Shown: piece by piece, positions 27,399-37,139 of the stretch
How positions within the stretch are numbered: the stretch's first letter is position 1
Layout of the letters: each line of letters opens with the position of its first letter
Assembly (NCBI GenBank): GCA_902551185.1
Contig: CACDCN010000007.1
Coordinates: 1-55,451, forward strand
Direction: 5' to 3'
Length of the DNA stretch: 55,451 bases
Origin: an uncultured SAR86 cluster bacterium
GTDB taxonomy: Bacteria > Pseudomonadota > Gammaproteobacteria > Magnimaribacterales > D2472
Translations under genes and position numbers: made by a program
The notes under the pieces: model-generated
Databases searched by the model: none
Told to the model about the DNA's origin: nothing
Seen by the model: only the letters and a program-made list of their open reading frames with translations

Positions 27399-28350
27399 GA
27401 GCGTTATTTAAAATATTTTTAGCTATTAATATGTCCTCTTGAATTTGTAATTTTAACATGTCTAAATTATCAAATTTCTTTTCATCTCTTATTTTTTTTA
27501 TAAATTTAACTATCAATCTTTCTGAATAAATATCTTTATCGAATTCAAATAAATGGATCTCTAGAACTGGGCTGCTTCCGCCAATGGTAGGCCTAACACC
27601 CATATTAGCAATACCCTGAATTATTTGATGATTAAGATAGCACTCAACTGCATAAACACCTTTTATTGGAAGCTTCTGCTTTGGAAGCCAGATATTTGCT
27701 GTTGGAATATTTATCGTCCTTCCTAGATGTTGGCCATGCACAACTTTCCCGGAAAATGTATAAGGTCTTCCTAAAAGATCTTCTGCAAGATCGAAGTTGT
27801 TTTCTGTTATAGCCTTCCTAATTCTAGAGCTGCTTATACGCTGACTATCAAATAGAATAGTTTCAGTATTTTCAATAAGAATATTTTTTTCTTTTCCCCA
27901 ATTTCGTAAAAGCTCTATATCTCCTTTCCTATCTTGTCCAAATCTAAAATCATCTCCAACTGTAAAGCTAACTAAATTAATTGACTCCAATATTTCAGAA
28001 ATAAAATTTTCAGGTGACATTGTTCGAAGAGAATCATTAAATTTTAAAAAAAATGCGAAATCTATTTCATTTTTTTCAAGAAGCTTTACTTTTTCTCGCC
28101 ATGGAGAAATCCTTGGTGGGGTATCTGCATTTATATCTCTAATTTTTGCAAAATACTCAGCTGCGTGAGGTTCAGTAAAAAATACTATAGTTTTTGCATT
28201 AAATTTTTCAGAATTGTTCTTAATTTTTTTTAAAATCGCCTGATGTCCTATATGGAGTCCATCAAAATTTCCAATTGTTCCGCATAGTTTTATATTTGGA
28301 TATCGAGATTTAAATAATTCTAAATTGTGCTGCCCTCTTATTAAATACAT
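27388..28350 (-). CDS. ribF: Bifunctional riboflavin kinase / FAD synthetase
   Basis: This 320-residue enzyme converts riboflavin to FMN and then FAD. The N-terminal nucleotidyltransferase domain carries GNFDGLHIGH (residues 27-36) and the ISSSRIR motif, and the C-terminal kinase domain (about 190-315) carries GRPYTFSGKVVHGQHLGR and PTANI. No FMN riboswitch is visible upstream. It lies between murJ and ileS, the usual neighbourhood. Confidence 0.97.
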   Translation of the reverse strand: MYLIRGQHNLELFKSRYPNIKLCGTIGNFDGLHIGHQAILKKIKNNSEKFNAKTIVFFTEPHAAEYFAKIRDINADTPPRISPWREKVKLLEKNEIDFAFFLKFNDSLRTMSPENFISEILESINLVSFTVGDDFRFGQDRKGDIELLRNWGKEKNILIENTETILFDSQRISSSRIRKAITENNFDLAEDLLGRPYTFSGKVVHGQHLGRTINIPTANIWLPKQKLPIKGVYAVECYLNHQIIQGIANMGVRPTIGGSSPVLEIHLFEFDKDIYSERLIVKFIKKIRDEKKFDNLDMLKLQIQEDILIAKNILNNAHES

Positions 28351-28351
28351 T

Positions 28352-29920
28352 TTAATTCAACAATGTCCTTAAAGACTTTCCATTTATAATCCGAGCAATA
28401 AAAAAATAAATAAATATAGAAGCTAATATTTCAATTGAAAGATAAAAAAGTCGTTCAATTTGGTTGAATTCAATAAAATTTGTTTTTGTAGTATAAAAAT
28501 TTAAAAAAACTATTAAGAATGCACTTGATATTAATATCATAAAGTTAAATCTATTAAACATGTTTGTAATCTTAATAAAGCCTTGTTTATATAAAATAGT
28601 TTCAAGAATCAAAACACTTATTAGTGCTGCAATAGAACTACCGATTGCTAAACCAACATGCCCAAACCCAAGAACAAATGCTAATAAATAATTAAAAAAT
28701 GCATTTAGAACGAGTGATATAAATGCAACATACATTGGTGTTTTTGTGTCTTTTCTTGCAAAAAAAGCAGGAGTCAAAACTTTCATTAACATAAAAAATG
28801 GCAATCCAATAGAAAAAGCCATTAAGCTATAAGATGATTTGAAAACATCTAATTCTGTGAACTCTCCTCTATAAAAAATAGTACTAATTAAATCTTCAGC
28901 ACAAAAGAATAATCCTATTAAGGAAGGTACTCCTATGAATAGAACAAATTTTTGTCCTTTTTTAATATTTTCAATGAATACATTTTTTTCTCTTTCTAAA
29001 TCAATATTGGATAGTGTAGGAAGCAAAATTGTGCCTATTGCAATTGCAAAAATGCCCATTGGAAATTGTATTAATCTGTCTGAAACATACAACCAAGTTG
29101 GACTTCCTGTTTCAAGCAATGAAGCAAAAATAGTATCTATTAACAAATTAATTTGTATTATGCCCCCTGCTAAAATTGCAGGTAATATCAATTTAAAAAA
29201 TTTTCTTAACCCTGGGTTTTTTATATCTAATTTTGGTACTGGAAGTCTATTTATACTTAGTAATGGAGATATCTGTATTAATAATTGAAGTATCCCTGCC
29301 AAAAGTACTCCCCAGGCCAGAACGTATATTGGCATATCGTACATAGGAGCAATAAAAATTGCTGAAACTATTAAACATAAATTAAATATAACTGGTGTAA
29401 ATGCAGGTACTGAAAATTTTTGGTGTGTATTTTGAATTCCTCCTGCAAACGCTACCAATGATATTAATGCTAAATATGGAAACATTATTCTTAAAACATC
29501 AATTGATATGTTTTGTTTTATAGGGTCAAAATAAAAACCAGGAGCAAAAATTAAAATAAAAACTGGAGCAAAAATTAAAACTAAAATTGTAAATACAAAT
29601 AAAAAAATTAATAAGGTGCCTGCTATAGCATTTAAAAAATCTCTTGTTTGGTCTAAATTATTAGATTTCTGATAATCTGTATAAATAGGTATAAATGCTT
29701 GATTGAATGCTCCTTCTGCAAAAAATCTTCTAAATAAATTGGGAATCTTTAGAACTACTACAAAAATATCATGAAATACTGATGCTCCCATTAAATTTGT
29801 AGTTGCAATATCTCTTATGAGACCAAAAACTCTAGATAGTCCAGTACCAGATATAACTTTTTTTAAACTACTAAAAAAAGTTAAAGAATTTTCTTGATTT
29901 TCTTTGCTGATGTTATTCAA
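28352..29920 (-). CDS. murJ: Lipid II flippase MurJ
   Basis: This 522-residue protein with about fourteen membrane segments moves lipid II across the inner membrane for peptidoglycan synthesis. The opening [22 protein letters not shown] and the segment [21 protein letters not shown] are diagnostic. It overlaps msrB by 8 bases and lies 1 base upstream of ribF. The order murJ-ribF-ileS-lspA is common in gammaproteobacteria. Confidence 0.96.
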   Translation of the reverse strand: MNNISKENQENSLTFFSSLKKVISGTGLSRVFGLIRDIATTNLMGASVFHDIFVVVLKIPNLFRRFFAEGAFNQAFIPIYTDYQKSNNLDQTRDFLNAIAGTLLIFLFVFTILVLIFAPVFILIFAPGFYFDPIKQNISIDVLRIMFPYLALISLVAFAGGIQNTHQKFSVPAFTPVIFNLCLIVSAIFIAPMYDMPIYVLAWGVLLAGILQLLIQISPLLSINRLPVPKLDIKNPGLRKFFKLILPAILAGGIIQINLLIDTIFASLLETGSPTWLYVSDRLIQFPMGIFAIAIGTILLPTLSNIDLEREKNVFIENIKKGQKFVLFIGVPSLIGLFFCAEDLISTIFYRGEFTELDVFKSSYSLMAFSIGLPFFMLMKVLTPAFFARKDTKTPMYVAFISLVLNAFFNYLLAFVLGFGHVGLAIGSSIAALISVLILETILYKQGFIKITNMFNRFNFMILISSAFLIVFLNFYTTKTNFIEFNQIERLFYLSIEILASIFIYFFIARIINGKSLRTLLN

Positions 29921-30299
29921 AATTTAAAGATGCTGAATTTATACAATATCTCAAACCAGTTGGTTGAGGGCCATCATTAAAAACATGTCCAAGATGTGCA
30001 TCACATTTTGCGCATTTTACCTCTGTCCTATTCATGCCAAATGAATTATCTTCAAATTCATTTATAGACTCTATATTAAAAGGAATAAAGAAACTAGGCC
30101 ACCCGCACCCTGCATCAAATTTTGTTTTAGATTCAAATAAATTTTCACCGCAACAAATACACTTATATATACCATCTTTATTAAAATCCCAATATTTACC
30201 TGTAAATGGCTTTTCAGTCCCAGATTGCCTTGTTACTCTATAACTTTCCTGATTGAGTAATTCTTTCCATTCTTCATCTTTTTTAACTATCTTTGACAT
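29913..30299 (-). CDS. msrB: Peptide-methionine (R)-S-oxide reductase
   Basis: This 128-residue enzyme reduces methionine-R-sulfoxide in oxidised proteins. Structural zinc ligands are C47, C50, C96 and C99, the catalytic cysteine is C119 ([11 protein letters not shown]), and the [10 protein letters not shown] segment is conserved. There is no signal peptide, so it is cytoplasmic. It is the first gene of the overlapping murJ-to-vanZ chain. Confidence 0.95.
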   Translation of the reverse strand: MSKIVKKDEEWKELLNQESYRVTRQSGTEKPFTGKYWDFNKDGIYKCICCGENLFESKTKFDAGCGWPSFFIPFNIESINEFEDNSFGMNRTEVKCAKCDAHLGHVFNDGPQPTGLRYCINSASLNFE

Positions 30300-30349
30300 A
30301 AGGTAATTGTAAATAAAAAGAGTAGGTATAGGTAGCTATAATAAAACTA

Positions 30350-31069
30350 TTAATGAGATTTATCAGGGTTTATTAAACTTTTAATCCAATTTAAAAAAGT
30401 ATTCTCTTTTAAAGAGTATCTATCAAGCATATCAAAATCATAAGCTAATTTTTTTGGATCTTTGAAGAAATCTTTTCTGGTATTGAACTCTTTTTCATCA
30501 AGTGTTTTTACTAATTTAGCAGGATTTCCTGCATACACTGAATTGTCTGGAACATCCTTTGTGACTACTGCACCTGCCCCAATGATACTGTTATTGCCAA
30601 TAGTCACGCCTTTGCAAATTATTGCGCTATCACCAATCCATACATTATCTTTGAAAATTACTGGTTTTGTTTTGCCTACTGGTTTGGCTCTATCGTATAT
30701 GCCGTGCCAATCTGCATCTGAGATATAAGCACCATGAGCTATCATGCATGCATCTCCAATTTGAATTTTTTCAGCTGCCATAATTCTAACGCCTGGTGTA
30801 ATTAAACAATATTTCCCAATGATAATTTTTCCTTCATTGTCACCGATATTCCATGAAGTGAATTCTATGTTCGCGTCAGATGCGCCTATTAATGTTGGAT
30901 AATCATCTATTGAAACATTCTTACCAAATACTTTAATAAAACGTGGTTTGAAATAAGCCCCTCCTTTTCCTAAAAACTTAAATTGGGGTTTTAGAAAATG
31001 TCGAACATAAATATTTATACATTTGGTAGCAAATTTTTTAAGCCAATATGGGCGGTTATCTTTTCTAAT
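30350..31069 (-). CDS. Hexapeptide-repeat (LbetaH) acyltransferase, apparently initiated at an ATT codon
   Basis: The first ATG in this frame (30781) would give only 143 residues. The same frame stays open upstream to a stop at 31094-31096 and encodes a typical acyltransferase N-terminus (RKDNRPYWLKKFA, then YVRHFLKPQF). It runs without a break into the hexapeptide coil (GKIIIGKYCLITPGVRI, HGAYISDADWHG, IGNNSIIGAGAVVTKDVP). No ATG, GTG or TTG exists in the extra 96 codons. An AAGGAG box is followed by ATTATTATTAGA, and the third ATT (31067-31069) is 6 bases from it, so an AUU start giving 239 residues is my best model. The family is related to O-acetyltransferases; the substrate is unknown. 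Confidence 0.75.
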   Translation of the reverse strand: MRKDNRPYWLKKFATKCINIYVRHFLKPQFKFLGKGGAYFKPRFIKVFGKNVSIDDYPTLIGASDANIEFTSWNIGDNEGKIIIGKYCLITPGVRIMAAEKIQIGDACMIAHGAYISDADWHGIYDRAKPVGKTKPVIFKDNVWIGDSAIICKGVTIGNNSIIGAGAVVTKDVPDNSVYAGNPAKLVKTLDEKEFNTRKDFFKDPKKLAYDFDMLDRYSLKENTFLNWIKSLINPDKSH

Positions 31070-31075
31070 AATAAT

Positions 31076-31081
31076 CTCCTT
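31076..31081 (-). promoter_or_regulatory. Ribosome-binding site that decides the acyltransferase start
   Basis: AAGGAG on the minus strand is a near-perfect Shine-Dalgarno sequence. It is followed by three ATT codons in the acyltransferase frame and by no ATG, GTG or TTG at a usable distance in that frame. It is the main evidence for a non-ATG start. Confidence 0.7.
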
Positions 31082-31128
31082 TTTTGTAATTTTTTATGTG
31101 ATAAAGTAGCAAAAAATAATAAATTAAA

Positions 31129-32481
31129 TTGATTAATAAATACATTATAGAGTTTAAACAGCTAATAAAAATAGGCGTTCCTATTTTTGGCTCCCAAATG
31201 TCATATATGCTTATGGGGGCAACTGATGTAGTTGTTGCTGGAAGGGCTAGCGCAAATGATCTGGCTGGCCTGGCTTTAGGCACAGCTTTTGGGAATGCTA
31301 TTTGGTTTTTTATTTCAGGTGTTATTTTTTCAGTAACGCCAATAATTGCTCAATTATATGGGGCTAAAAAATTTATAGAGATAGGAAAAAAATTAAGAGA
31401 GATACTCTGGATAGCTTTATTTCTAAGTATTTTTATTGTCTTAATATTTACAAATCTAGATTTAATATTAGACCAACTTCCAACTAAAAAAGGTATTACA
31501 AAAATATCAGGAGACTATCTTAAAGCAGTTTCAATAGGAACTGCATTCTTTACTATTTATACATGCTTAAGGTGTTACAGCGAAGGAATGACATTAACAA
31601 AACCAATATTTGTGATTGCCTTCTGTGGAATGCTATTAAATATTCCATTAGACATAATTTTTGTATATGGATTATTTGGAGCACCCAAGCTTGGTGGAGT
31701 TGGTTGTGGAATAGCAACATCCATAATTGGTTTTTTAATGATGATTACACTAATTATCTACATCAATATTTCTAAAAATTATAAACAAACCCAGCCATTT
31801 TCAGAATTCACTCCATTCTCAATGGAAACAACTAAAGAAGTTTTTAAACTAGGCTTGCCAATCGGTATTGGAATATTTTTTGAACTAAGTATGTTTTCTG
31901 GAGCAGCAATAATTCTAAGTGTTTTTGGAGAAATAGTAGTAGCAGGACATACGGTTGCAATTAATATTGCAAGTTTATTTTTTATGGTACCTCTATCAAT
32001 TGGGTTAGCTGCAGCAACTAGGGTTGGAAACCTTATAGGCGAAAAAAATTCAAATCAAGCTAAATTCGCCTCATTCTCTGCAATATATTTGTGTTCTTTT
32101 ACAGCATTGATAAATAGCATAATAATTTTATTATTTGGTTCATTTATCGTTGGCTTATATACAACAGAGGTTCCGGTTAAAGAACTTGCCATAACTCTAA
32201 TTTTATTTGCAGCTATATTCCAACTACCTGATGGAGTTCAAATGGGTGCATTGGGCAGTCTAAGAGGATATAAAGATACATTTACACCAATGATATTATT
32301 ATTTATATCTTTTTGGATTTTTGCTATGCCAATAGGATATTTTCTAACAAATTATGGTTTTAATAATCCTCTTGAAGCAAAAGGAATGTGGTATGGCATG
32401 ATTGTAGGATTAACTATATTTGCTTTCTTAGCGATAGCCAGGCTTAGATGGATTATTAACAAAAATTTATTAACTAATTAA
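31129..32481 (+). CDS. MATE family multidrug/cation antiporter
   Basis: This 450-residue transporter has about twelve membrane segments and two repeated halves, of the NorM-like MATE family that exports organic cations or drugs using Na+ or H+. [28 protein letters not shown] at the start and [34 protein letters not shown] in the second half are typical. The only start candidate near the N-terminus is a TTG with no clear ribosome-binding site. It is divergent from the acyltransferase across about 60 bases. Its 3' end overlaps sucD by 8 bases. Confidence 0.9.
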   Translation: MINKYIIEFKQLIKIGVPIFGSQMSYMLMGATDVVVAGRASANDLAGLALGTAFGNAIWFFISGVIFSVTPIIAQLYGAKKFIEIGKKLREILWIALFLSIFIVLIFTNLDLILDQLPTKKGITKISGDYLKAVSIGTAFFTIYTCLRCYSEGMTLTKPIFVIAFCGMLLNIPLDIIFVYGLFGAPKLGGVGCGIATSIIGFLMMITLIIYINISKNYKQTQPFSEFTPFSMETTKEVFKLGLPIGIGIFFELSMFSGAAIILSVFGEIVVAGHTVAINIASLFFMVPLSIGLAAATRVGNLIGEKNSNQAKFASFSAIYLCSFTALINSIIILLFGSFIVGLYTTEVPVKELAITLILFAAIFQLPDGVQMGALGSLRGYKDTFTPMILLFISFWIFAMPIGYFLTNYGFNNPLEAKGMWYGMIVGLTIFAFLAIARLRWIINKNLLTN

Positions 32482-33349
32482 TCTTGAGGACTTCTGAAAC
32501 TTTGTTTCCGATTTCAACTAAGTTATCTGCCACATGCACACCGCACTCTTTTAATTTAGAAATTTTATCTGCAGCAGTTCCTTTTCCTCCAGCAATAATT
32601 GCTCCTGCATGACCCATTCTTTTTCCAGCAGGTGCAGTTTGACCAGCTATGTATGAAATTACTGGTTTAGATATATTATTTTTAATATATTCTGCAGCAG
32701 CTTCTTCTGCTGTACCCCCAATCTCTCCAACCATTACTATTGCTTCTGTTTGAGTATCTTCTTCAAATAATTTAAGTATATCTATAAAAGATGATCCTGG
32801 AATTGGATCTCCGCCAATACCAACACAACTACTCTGCCCGAACCCTAAATCTGTTGTTTGTTTAACAGCTTCATAGGTGAGTGTTCCTGATCTTGAAATG
32901 ATACCAATAGAGCCAGGTAAATGAATATTGCCAGGCATAATACCTAGCTTTGCTTCCCCTGGAGTTATAACACCTGGACAGTTAGGGCCTATCAATCTAG
33001 CCCCAATATTATCTACATATTTTTTTACATCAAGCATATCTAAAGTTGGTACCCCTTCTGTAATGCAAATTATTAACTTAATGCCTGCTTCTGCAGCCTC
33101 CAATATCGAATCTTTGCAGAATTTTGCAGGTACAAAAATAATAGAAGCATTTGGCTCGACTTTATCTACTGCCTCTTTAACAGAATTGAAAACTGGTTTC
33201 CCTAGGTGCTCTTGACCTCCTTTTCCTGGAGTAACACCTCCAACAATATTAGTTCCATACTCTATTGACTGTTCTGAATGAAGAGTTCCTTGAGATCCTG
33301 TAAAACCCTGGACAATTAATCTAGTTTCTTTATTTACTAATATACTCAT
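32474..33349 (-). CDS. sucD: Succinyl-CoA synthetase, alpha subunit
   Basis: This 291-residue subunit binds CoA and carries the phosphohistidine. The CoA-binding domain shows [15 protein letters not shown] and [15 protein letters not shown], and the catalytic histidine is in [16 protein letters not shown]. It overlaps sucC by 4 bases and ends the TCA block. The convergent MATE gene overlaps it by 8 bases, so no terminator space remains. Confidence 0.98.
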   Translation of the reverse strand: MSILVNKETRLIVQGFTGSQGTLHSEQSIEYGTNIVGGVTPGKGGQEHLGKPVFNSVKEAVDKVEPNASIIFVPAKFCKDSILEAAEAGIKLIICITEGVPTLDMLDVKKYVDNIGARLIGPNCPGVITPGEAKLGIMPGNIHLPGSIGIISRSGTLTYEAVKQTTDLGFGQSSCVGIGGDPIPGSSFIDILKLFEEDTQTEAIVMVGEIGGTAEEAAAEYIKNNISKPVISYIAGQTAPAGKRMGHAGAIIAGGKGTAADKISKLKECGVHVADNLVEIGNKVSEVLKIN

Positions 33350-34506
33350 TTTGCTAACTCAACCGCTTTCTTTGCCGCATCAGACAAATTATTTATACTT
33401 TCAATTTTTATATTAGCTTTAGATAGAATTTTAGCTCCGATATCAGCATTATTTCCCTCAAGCCTAACCACTACTGGAACTTGTATATCAACTTCTTTAA
33501 TAGCAGCAATAATACCTTTAGCTATTACATCACACCTTACAATTCCTCCAAATATATTAACCAAAACAACTTTTACATTTGGGTCTTTTAGAATGATTTT
33601 AAATGCTTTTGCAACACGATCTTGAGTGGCTGTGCCTCCAACATCTAAAAAATTTGCAGGATTACCACCAAAAAACTTTATTGTGTCCATAGTACCCATT
33701 GCTAAACCTGCGCCATTTACCATACAACCGATATTCCCATCTAGTGAAACATAACTTAAGTCATTTTTTGCTGCCTCTGCTTCTCTTGGATCTTCTTGAG
33801 TTTCATCATGCATTTCTAGTAATTCTGGTTGTCTAAATAATGCATTAGTATCTATATTTACTTTTGCATCTAAACAATGAAGGTCGCCATTAGAATTAAT
33901 AACTAATGGGTTTATTTCTAATAAACTTAGATCTTTTTCAACAAATAATCTTAATAAATTTTCTATCATGGGAATGAATTGATTTGTTTGTTCATCATTG
34001 AGTTTCAAAACATTTGCTATATTCTTGGCATGCTCCGGTAAAGATTGATCTTTAAATTCAACACCTTGATAGATAATTTTTTCTGGCGTATTTCTAGCAA
34101 CTTCCTCAATATTTACACCACCTTCACTTGATCCTATAAAAACAATTTTTTGTGAATCTCGATCAATAACTGCACTTAAATATAATTCTTTTGAAATGTT
34201 GGTGCACTCTTCAATTAATATTGAATTAACTAATTGTCCATCTTTGTCTGTCTGATAAGTAACTAATTTTTGGCCAAGCCATTTTTTTGCAAATACTTCA
34301 GCCTGGTCTGGTGAATCTATTAACTCTACTCCTCCTGCTTTACCTCTTCCTCCAGCATGAACTTGAGCTTTAACTACCCATTTTGTTCCACCAATCTTAT
34401 TGCATGCATCTATTGCGTTTTTCGCATCAAATATGACCTCTCCCTTTGAAACAGGCAAATTATATTCAGCAAATAATAATTTGCCTTGATATTCATGTAG
34501 ATTCAT
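33346..34506 (-). CDS. sucC: Succinyl-CoA synthetase, beta subunit
   Basis: This 386-residue subunit has an ATP-grasp domain at the N-terminus ([28 protein letters not shown]) and a CoA-ligase domain at the C-terminus ([16 protein letters not shown]). It makes ATP or GTP from succinyl-CoA in the TCA cycle. It shares one base with lpd upstream and overlaps sucD by 4, so translational coupling is likely. Confidence 0.98.
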   Translation of the reverse strand: MNLHEYQGKLLFAEYNLPVSKGEVIFDAKNAIDACNKIGGTKWVVKAQVHAGGRGKAGGVELIDSPDQAEVFAKKWLGQKLVTYQTDKDGQLVNSILIEECTNISKELYLSAVIDRDSQKIVFIGSSEGGVNIEEVARNTPEKIIYQGVEFKDQSLPEHAKNIANVLKLNDEQTNQFIPMIENLLRLFVEKDLSLLEINPLVINSNGDLHCLDAKVNIDTNALFRQPELLEMHDETQEDPREAEAAKNDLSYVSLDGNIGCMVNGAGLAMGTMDTIKFFGGNPANFLDVGGTATQDRVAKAFKIILKDPNVKVVLVNIFGGIVRCDVIAKGIIAAIKEVDIQVPVVVRLEGNNADIGAKILSKANIKIESINNLSDAAKKAVELAK

Positions 34507-35921
34507 TATTTTTTATTTCCTATATGAATCGCTTGATTATTTGAAGCCAATGCAGCTTCGTGTAAGGCCTCAGAAACAGTGGGATGACTAAACATTGTTA
34601 AAGATATATCCTCTGCGCTTGCTCCAAATTCCATTGCAATTAATGCTTGTTGAACAATGTCAGCTGCTGCTGGTCCAAAAACATGAACCCCGAGAATGGC
34701 ATCAGTTTTTTTGTCAGACAACAATTTTACAAAACCTATGGATTCAGAAACAGCTAAAGCTCTTCCATTGGCAGCAAATGGAAATTTACCAACATTATAC
34801 TTAACTCCACTTTCCTTTAATTCATTCTCATTTTTTCCAACCCAAGCGATTTCAGGATGAGTATATATAACTGAAGGTACAAGATCATAGTTTACCTCGG
34901 TATGTTTCTCAGCGATTCTTTCTGCAACCATAATACCTTCTTCACTTCCTTTATGCGCAAGCATAGGACCTCTAACAACATCACCAACTGCCCAAATATT
35001 TGACACAGAGGTTTGACAATATTCATCAACTTCAATTAAGCCATTTTTTATTGATACTCCAAGATCGTCGTTTAAAATATTGTCTACATTTGATGAGCGA
35101 CCAGCTGCCACAATTAATTTATCAAATTCCATCTCTATTTCATTATCTTCTTTGGAATAGGATAACTTTACAGAATTCTTCATATCTTTCGTGCTGATTA
35201 CCTTTGATCCAAGCTGAATATCTAATCCTTGTTTTTTAAATTCTTTTAAAGAGTCTTTAGAAATATCAGGGTCAGACATTGGAAGAAAATCATCAAGAGC
35301 TTCTAAAACAGTTACATTAGATCCTAGTCTTGACCAAACACTTCCAAGTTCTAAGCCAATAATTCCAGCGCCAACAACACCCAATTTTTTTGGTACTTTC
35401 TTGAAAGACAATGCGCCTGTACTATCAACTATATTCTTACTAAATGGAGCAGCATTTATTTCAATTGGTTTCGATCCTGTTGCAATAATAATATTTTTAG
35501 CGTCAAGATTTTCTTTTGAGCCATCTGGTTTTGTTATTTCAATAACATTCTTTGAAATTACTTTTCCCCTGCCAGTTATTGATTCAACTTTATTTGCTTT
35601 AAATAATCCTGATATACCTCCAGTTAATTGGGATACAATTGCATCCTTTCTAGACATCATTGCATCTAAATCCAGCTTAATTTTATCAATCTGAACACCA
35701 TGATCACTTAAATTCTTGTTTGCTTGATAGTATTTATAAGAAGAATCTAAAAGAGCTTTTGAGGGAATACACCCTACATTTAAACATGTTCCACCAAGGT
35801 TTGGCTTTCCATCGTCATCAATCGACTCTTCAATACATAATGTTTTAAAACCAAGTTGTGAAGCTCTAATTGCAGCTACATAGCCAGCTGGGCCACTTCC
35901 TATAACAACTACATCAAACAT
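34506..35921 (-). CDS. lpdA: Dihydrolipoyl dehydrogenase (E3)
   Basis: This 471-residue flavoprotein reoxidises lipoyl groups of 2-oxoglutarate dehydrogenase. It has an N-terminal FAD motif ([13 protein letters not shown]), a redox-active disulfide at C46 and C51 ([16 protein letters not shown]), a central NAD motif ([13 protein letters not shown]) and a C-terminal [11 protein letters not shown] with the catalytic histidine-glutamate pair. Its place between sucB and sucC matches lpdG of Pseudomonas, which serves the 2-oxoglutarate complex. Confidence 0.98.
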   Translation of the reverse strand: MFDVVVIGSGPAGYVAAIRASQLGFKTLCIEESIDDDGKPNLGGTCLNVGCIPSKALLDSSYKYYQANKNLSDHGVQIDKIKLDLDAMMSRKDAIVSQLTGGISGLFKANKVESITGRGKVISKNVIEITKPDGSKENLDAKNIIIATGSKPIEINAAPFSKNIVDSTGALSFKKVPKKLGVVGAGIIGLELGSVWSRLGSNVTVLEALDDFLPMSDPDISKDSLKEFKKQGLDIQLGSKVISTKDMKNSVKLSYSKEDNEIEMEFDKLIVAAGRSSNVDNILNDDLGVSIKNGLIEVDEYCQTSVSNIWAVGDVVRGPMLAHKGSEEGIMVAERIAEKHTEVNYDLVPSVIYTHPEIAWVGKNENELKESGVKYNVGKFPFAANGRALAVSESIGFVKLLSDKKTDAILGVHVFGPAAADIVQQALIAMEFGASAEDISLTMFSHPTVSEALHEAALASNNQAIHIGNKK

Positions 35922-35936
35922 CTTTTTTCCTAAATA

Positions 35937-37139
35937 TTATAAGTTTAGTAATAGTCTTTCAGGTGATTCAAGCTGTTCTTTTATAGAAACTAAAAAAGTA
36001 ACTGCTTCTTTTCCATCTAGTAATCTATGATCATAGCTCATTGCTAAATACATCATTGGTCTAATAACAATCTCTCCATCTATTGCTACTGGTCTTTCTT
36101 GAATAGCGTGCATCCCAAGAATTGCTGTCTGGGGAGCATTCAGGATTGGTGTGGAAAGTAATGAACCAAAAATACCTCCATTTGAAATAGTGAAAGTACC
36201 TCCTTGCATTTCTTCGATCGATAGTTTTCCATTTCTAGCTTTTTCAGAATAACTTAAAATAGATTTCTCAATTTCTGGTAAAGATTTTGTATCTGCATCT
36301 TTGATGATAGGTACTACCAAACCTCTTTCAGTAGATACTGCTACGCCTATATCTTGGAATCCATGGTAAACAACATCATTACCATCAATTGAAGCATTAA
36401 CAACTGGAAATTTCTTAAGTGCTTGAACAACAGCTATTACAAAGAATCCCATAAAGCCAAGTTTAACCCCATGTTCTTTTTCAAATTCTGCGCCATATTT
36501 AGACCTTAATTCTTTAATAGGCAACATATCTACCTCATTAAATGTAGTTAACATTGCTGTTTCTTGTTTAACAGATACTAATCTTTTAGCAATAGTAGAT
36601 CTTAATCGAGACATAGGCACTCTTTTCTCTGGCCTGTCATCTCTTGAGGTAGTATTTTCTAATAAAACACTAGCGCTCTCTTTAGATTCTAAATGATTTA
36701 TAACATCAGCTTTTGTAATTCTATTACCTTTCCCTGAAGATTTTATGTTGCTAGCATCTATTCCTTTTTCAGAAATAATTTTTTTAGCAGCTGGTCCTGA
36801 ATTCTTAGTTTTATCTTTAACAATCTCATCTTTTTTATTTTTTGTTTTTTTTGTAGCAGGTTTATCAATCACTTTTTCTTTAACAGGTTCTGCAGCACCT
36901 TCTGATTCTTTAAATTCTCCAATAACCTCTGAACTAGATACTGTATCTCCTTCAAATTTGATAATTTTTGTTATTACTCCATCTGATTGCGCTAAAACTT
37001 CAAGCACAACTTTGTCAGTCTCTATTTCTACAATAACCTCATCCTGATTTACAGTTTCGCCTTCTTTTTTTAGCCAATTAGCAATAGTTCCGTCAGCAAC
37101 AGACTCTGGAAATGTTGGAGATTTAATTTCAATACTCAT
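35937..37139 (-). CDS. sucB: 2-oxoglutarate dehydrogenase E2 (dihydrolipoyl succinyltransferase)
   Basis: This 400-residue protein forms the core of the complex. A lipoyl domain with the modified lysine K43 ([11 protein letters not shown]) is followed by a lysine-rich flexible linker (about 85-115), an E1/E3-binding domain ([15 protein letters not shown]) and the catalytic domain ending with [16 protein letters not shown]. There is one lipoyl domain, as is usual for SucB. It overlaps sucA by 4 bases. Confidence 0.98.
   Translation of the reverse strand: MSIEIKSPTFPESVADGTIANWLKKEGETVNQDEVIVEIETDKVVLEVLAQSDGVITKIIKFEGDTVSSSEVIGEFKESEGAAEPVKEKVIDKPATKKTKNKKDEIVKDKTKNSGPAAKKIISEKGIDASNIKSSGKGNRITKADVINHLESKESASVLLENTTSRDDRPEKRVPMSRLRSTIAKRLVSVKQETAMLTTFNEVDMLPIKELRSKYGAEFEKEHGVKLGFMGFFVIAVVQALKKFPVVNASIDGNDVVYHGFQDIGVAVSTERGLVVPIIKDADTKSLPEIEKSILSYSEKARNGKLSIEEMQGGTFTISNGGIFGSLLSTPILNAPQTAILGMHAIQERPVAIDGEIVIRPMMYLAMSYDHRLLDGKEAVTFLVSIKEQLESPERLLLNL

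Noticed and set aside
30350-30781. Short acyltransferase of 143 residues starting at the first ATG, or a truncated pseudogene
   Set aside because: The upstream 96 codons are open, match the family and are preceded by a strong AAGGAG. A full-length gene with an ATT start explains more. A mutated ATG remains possible.
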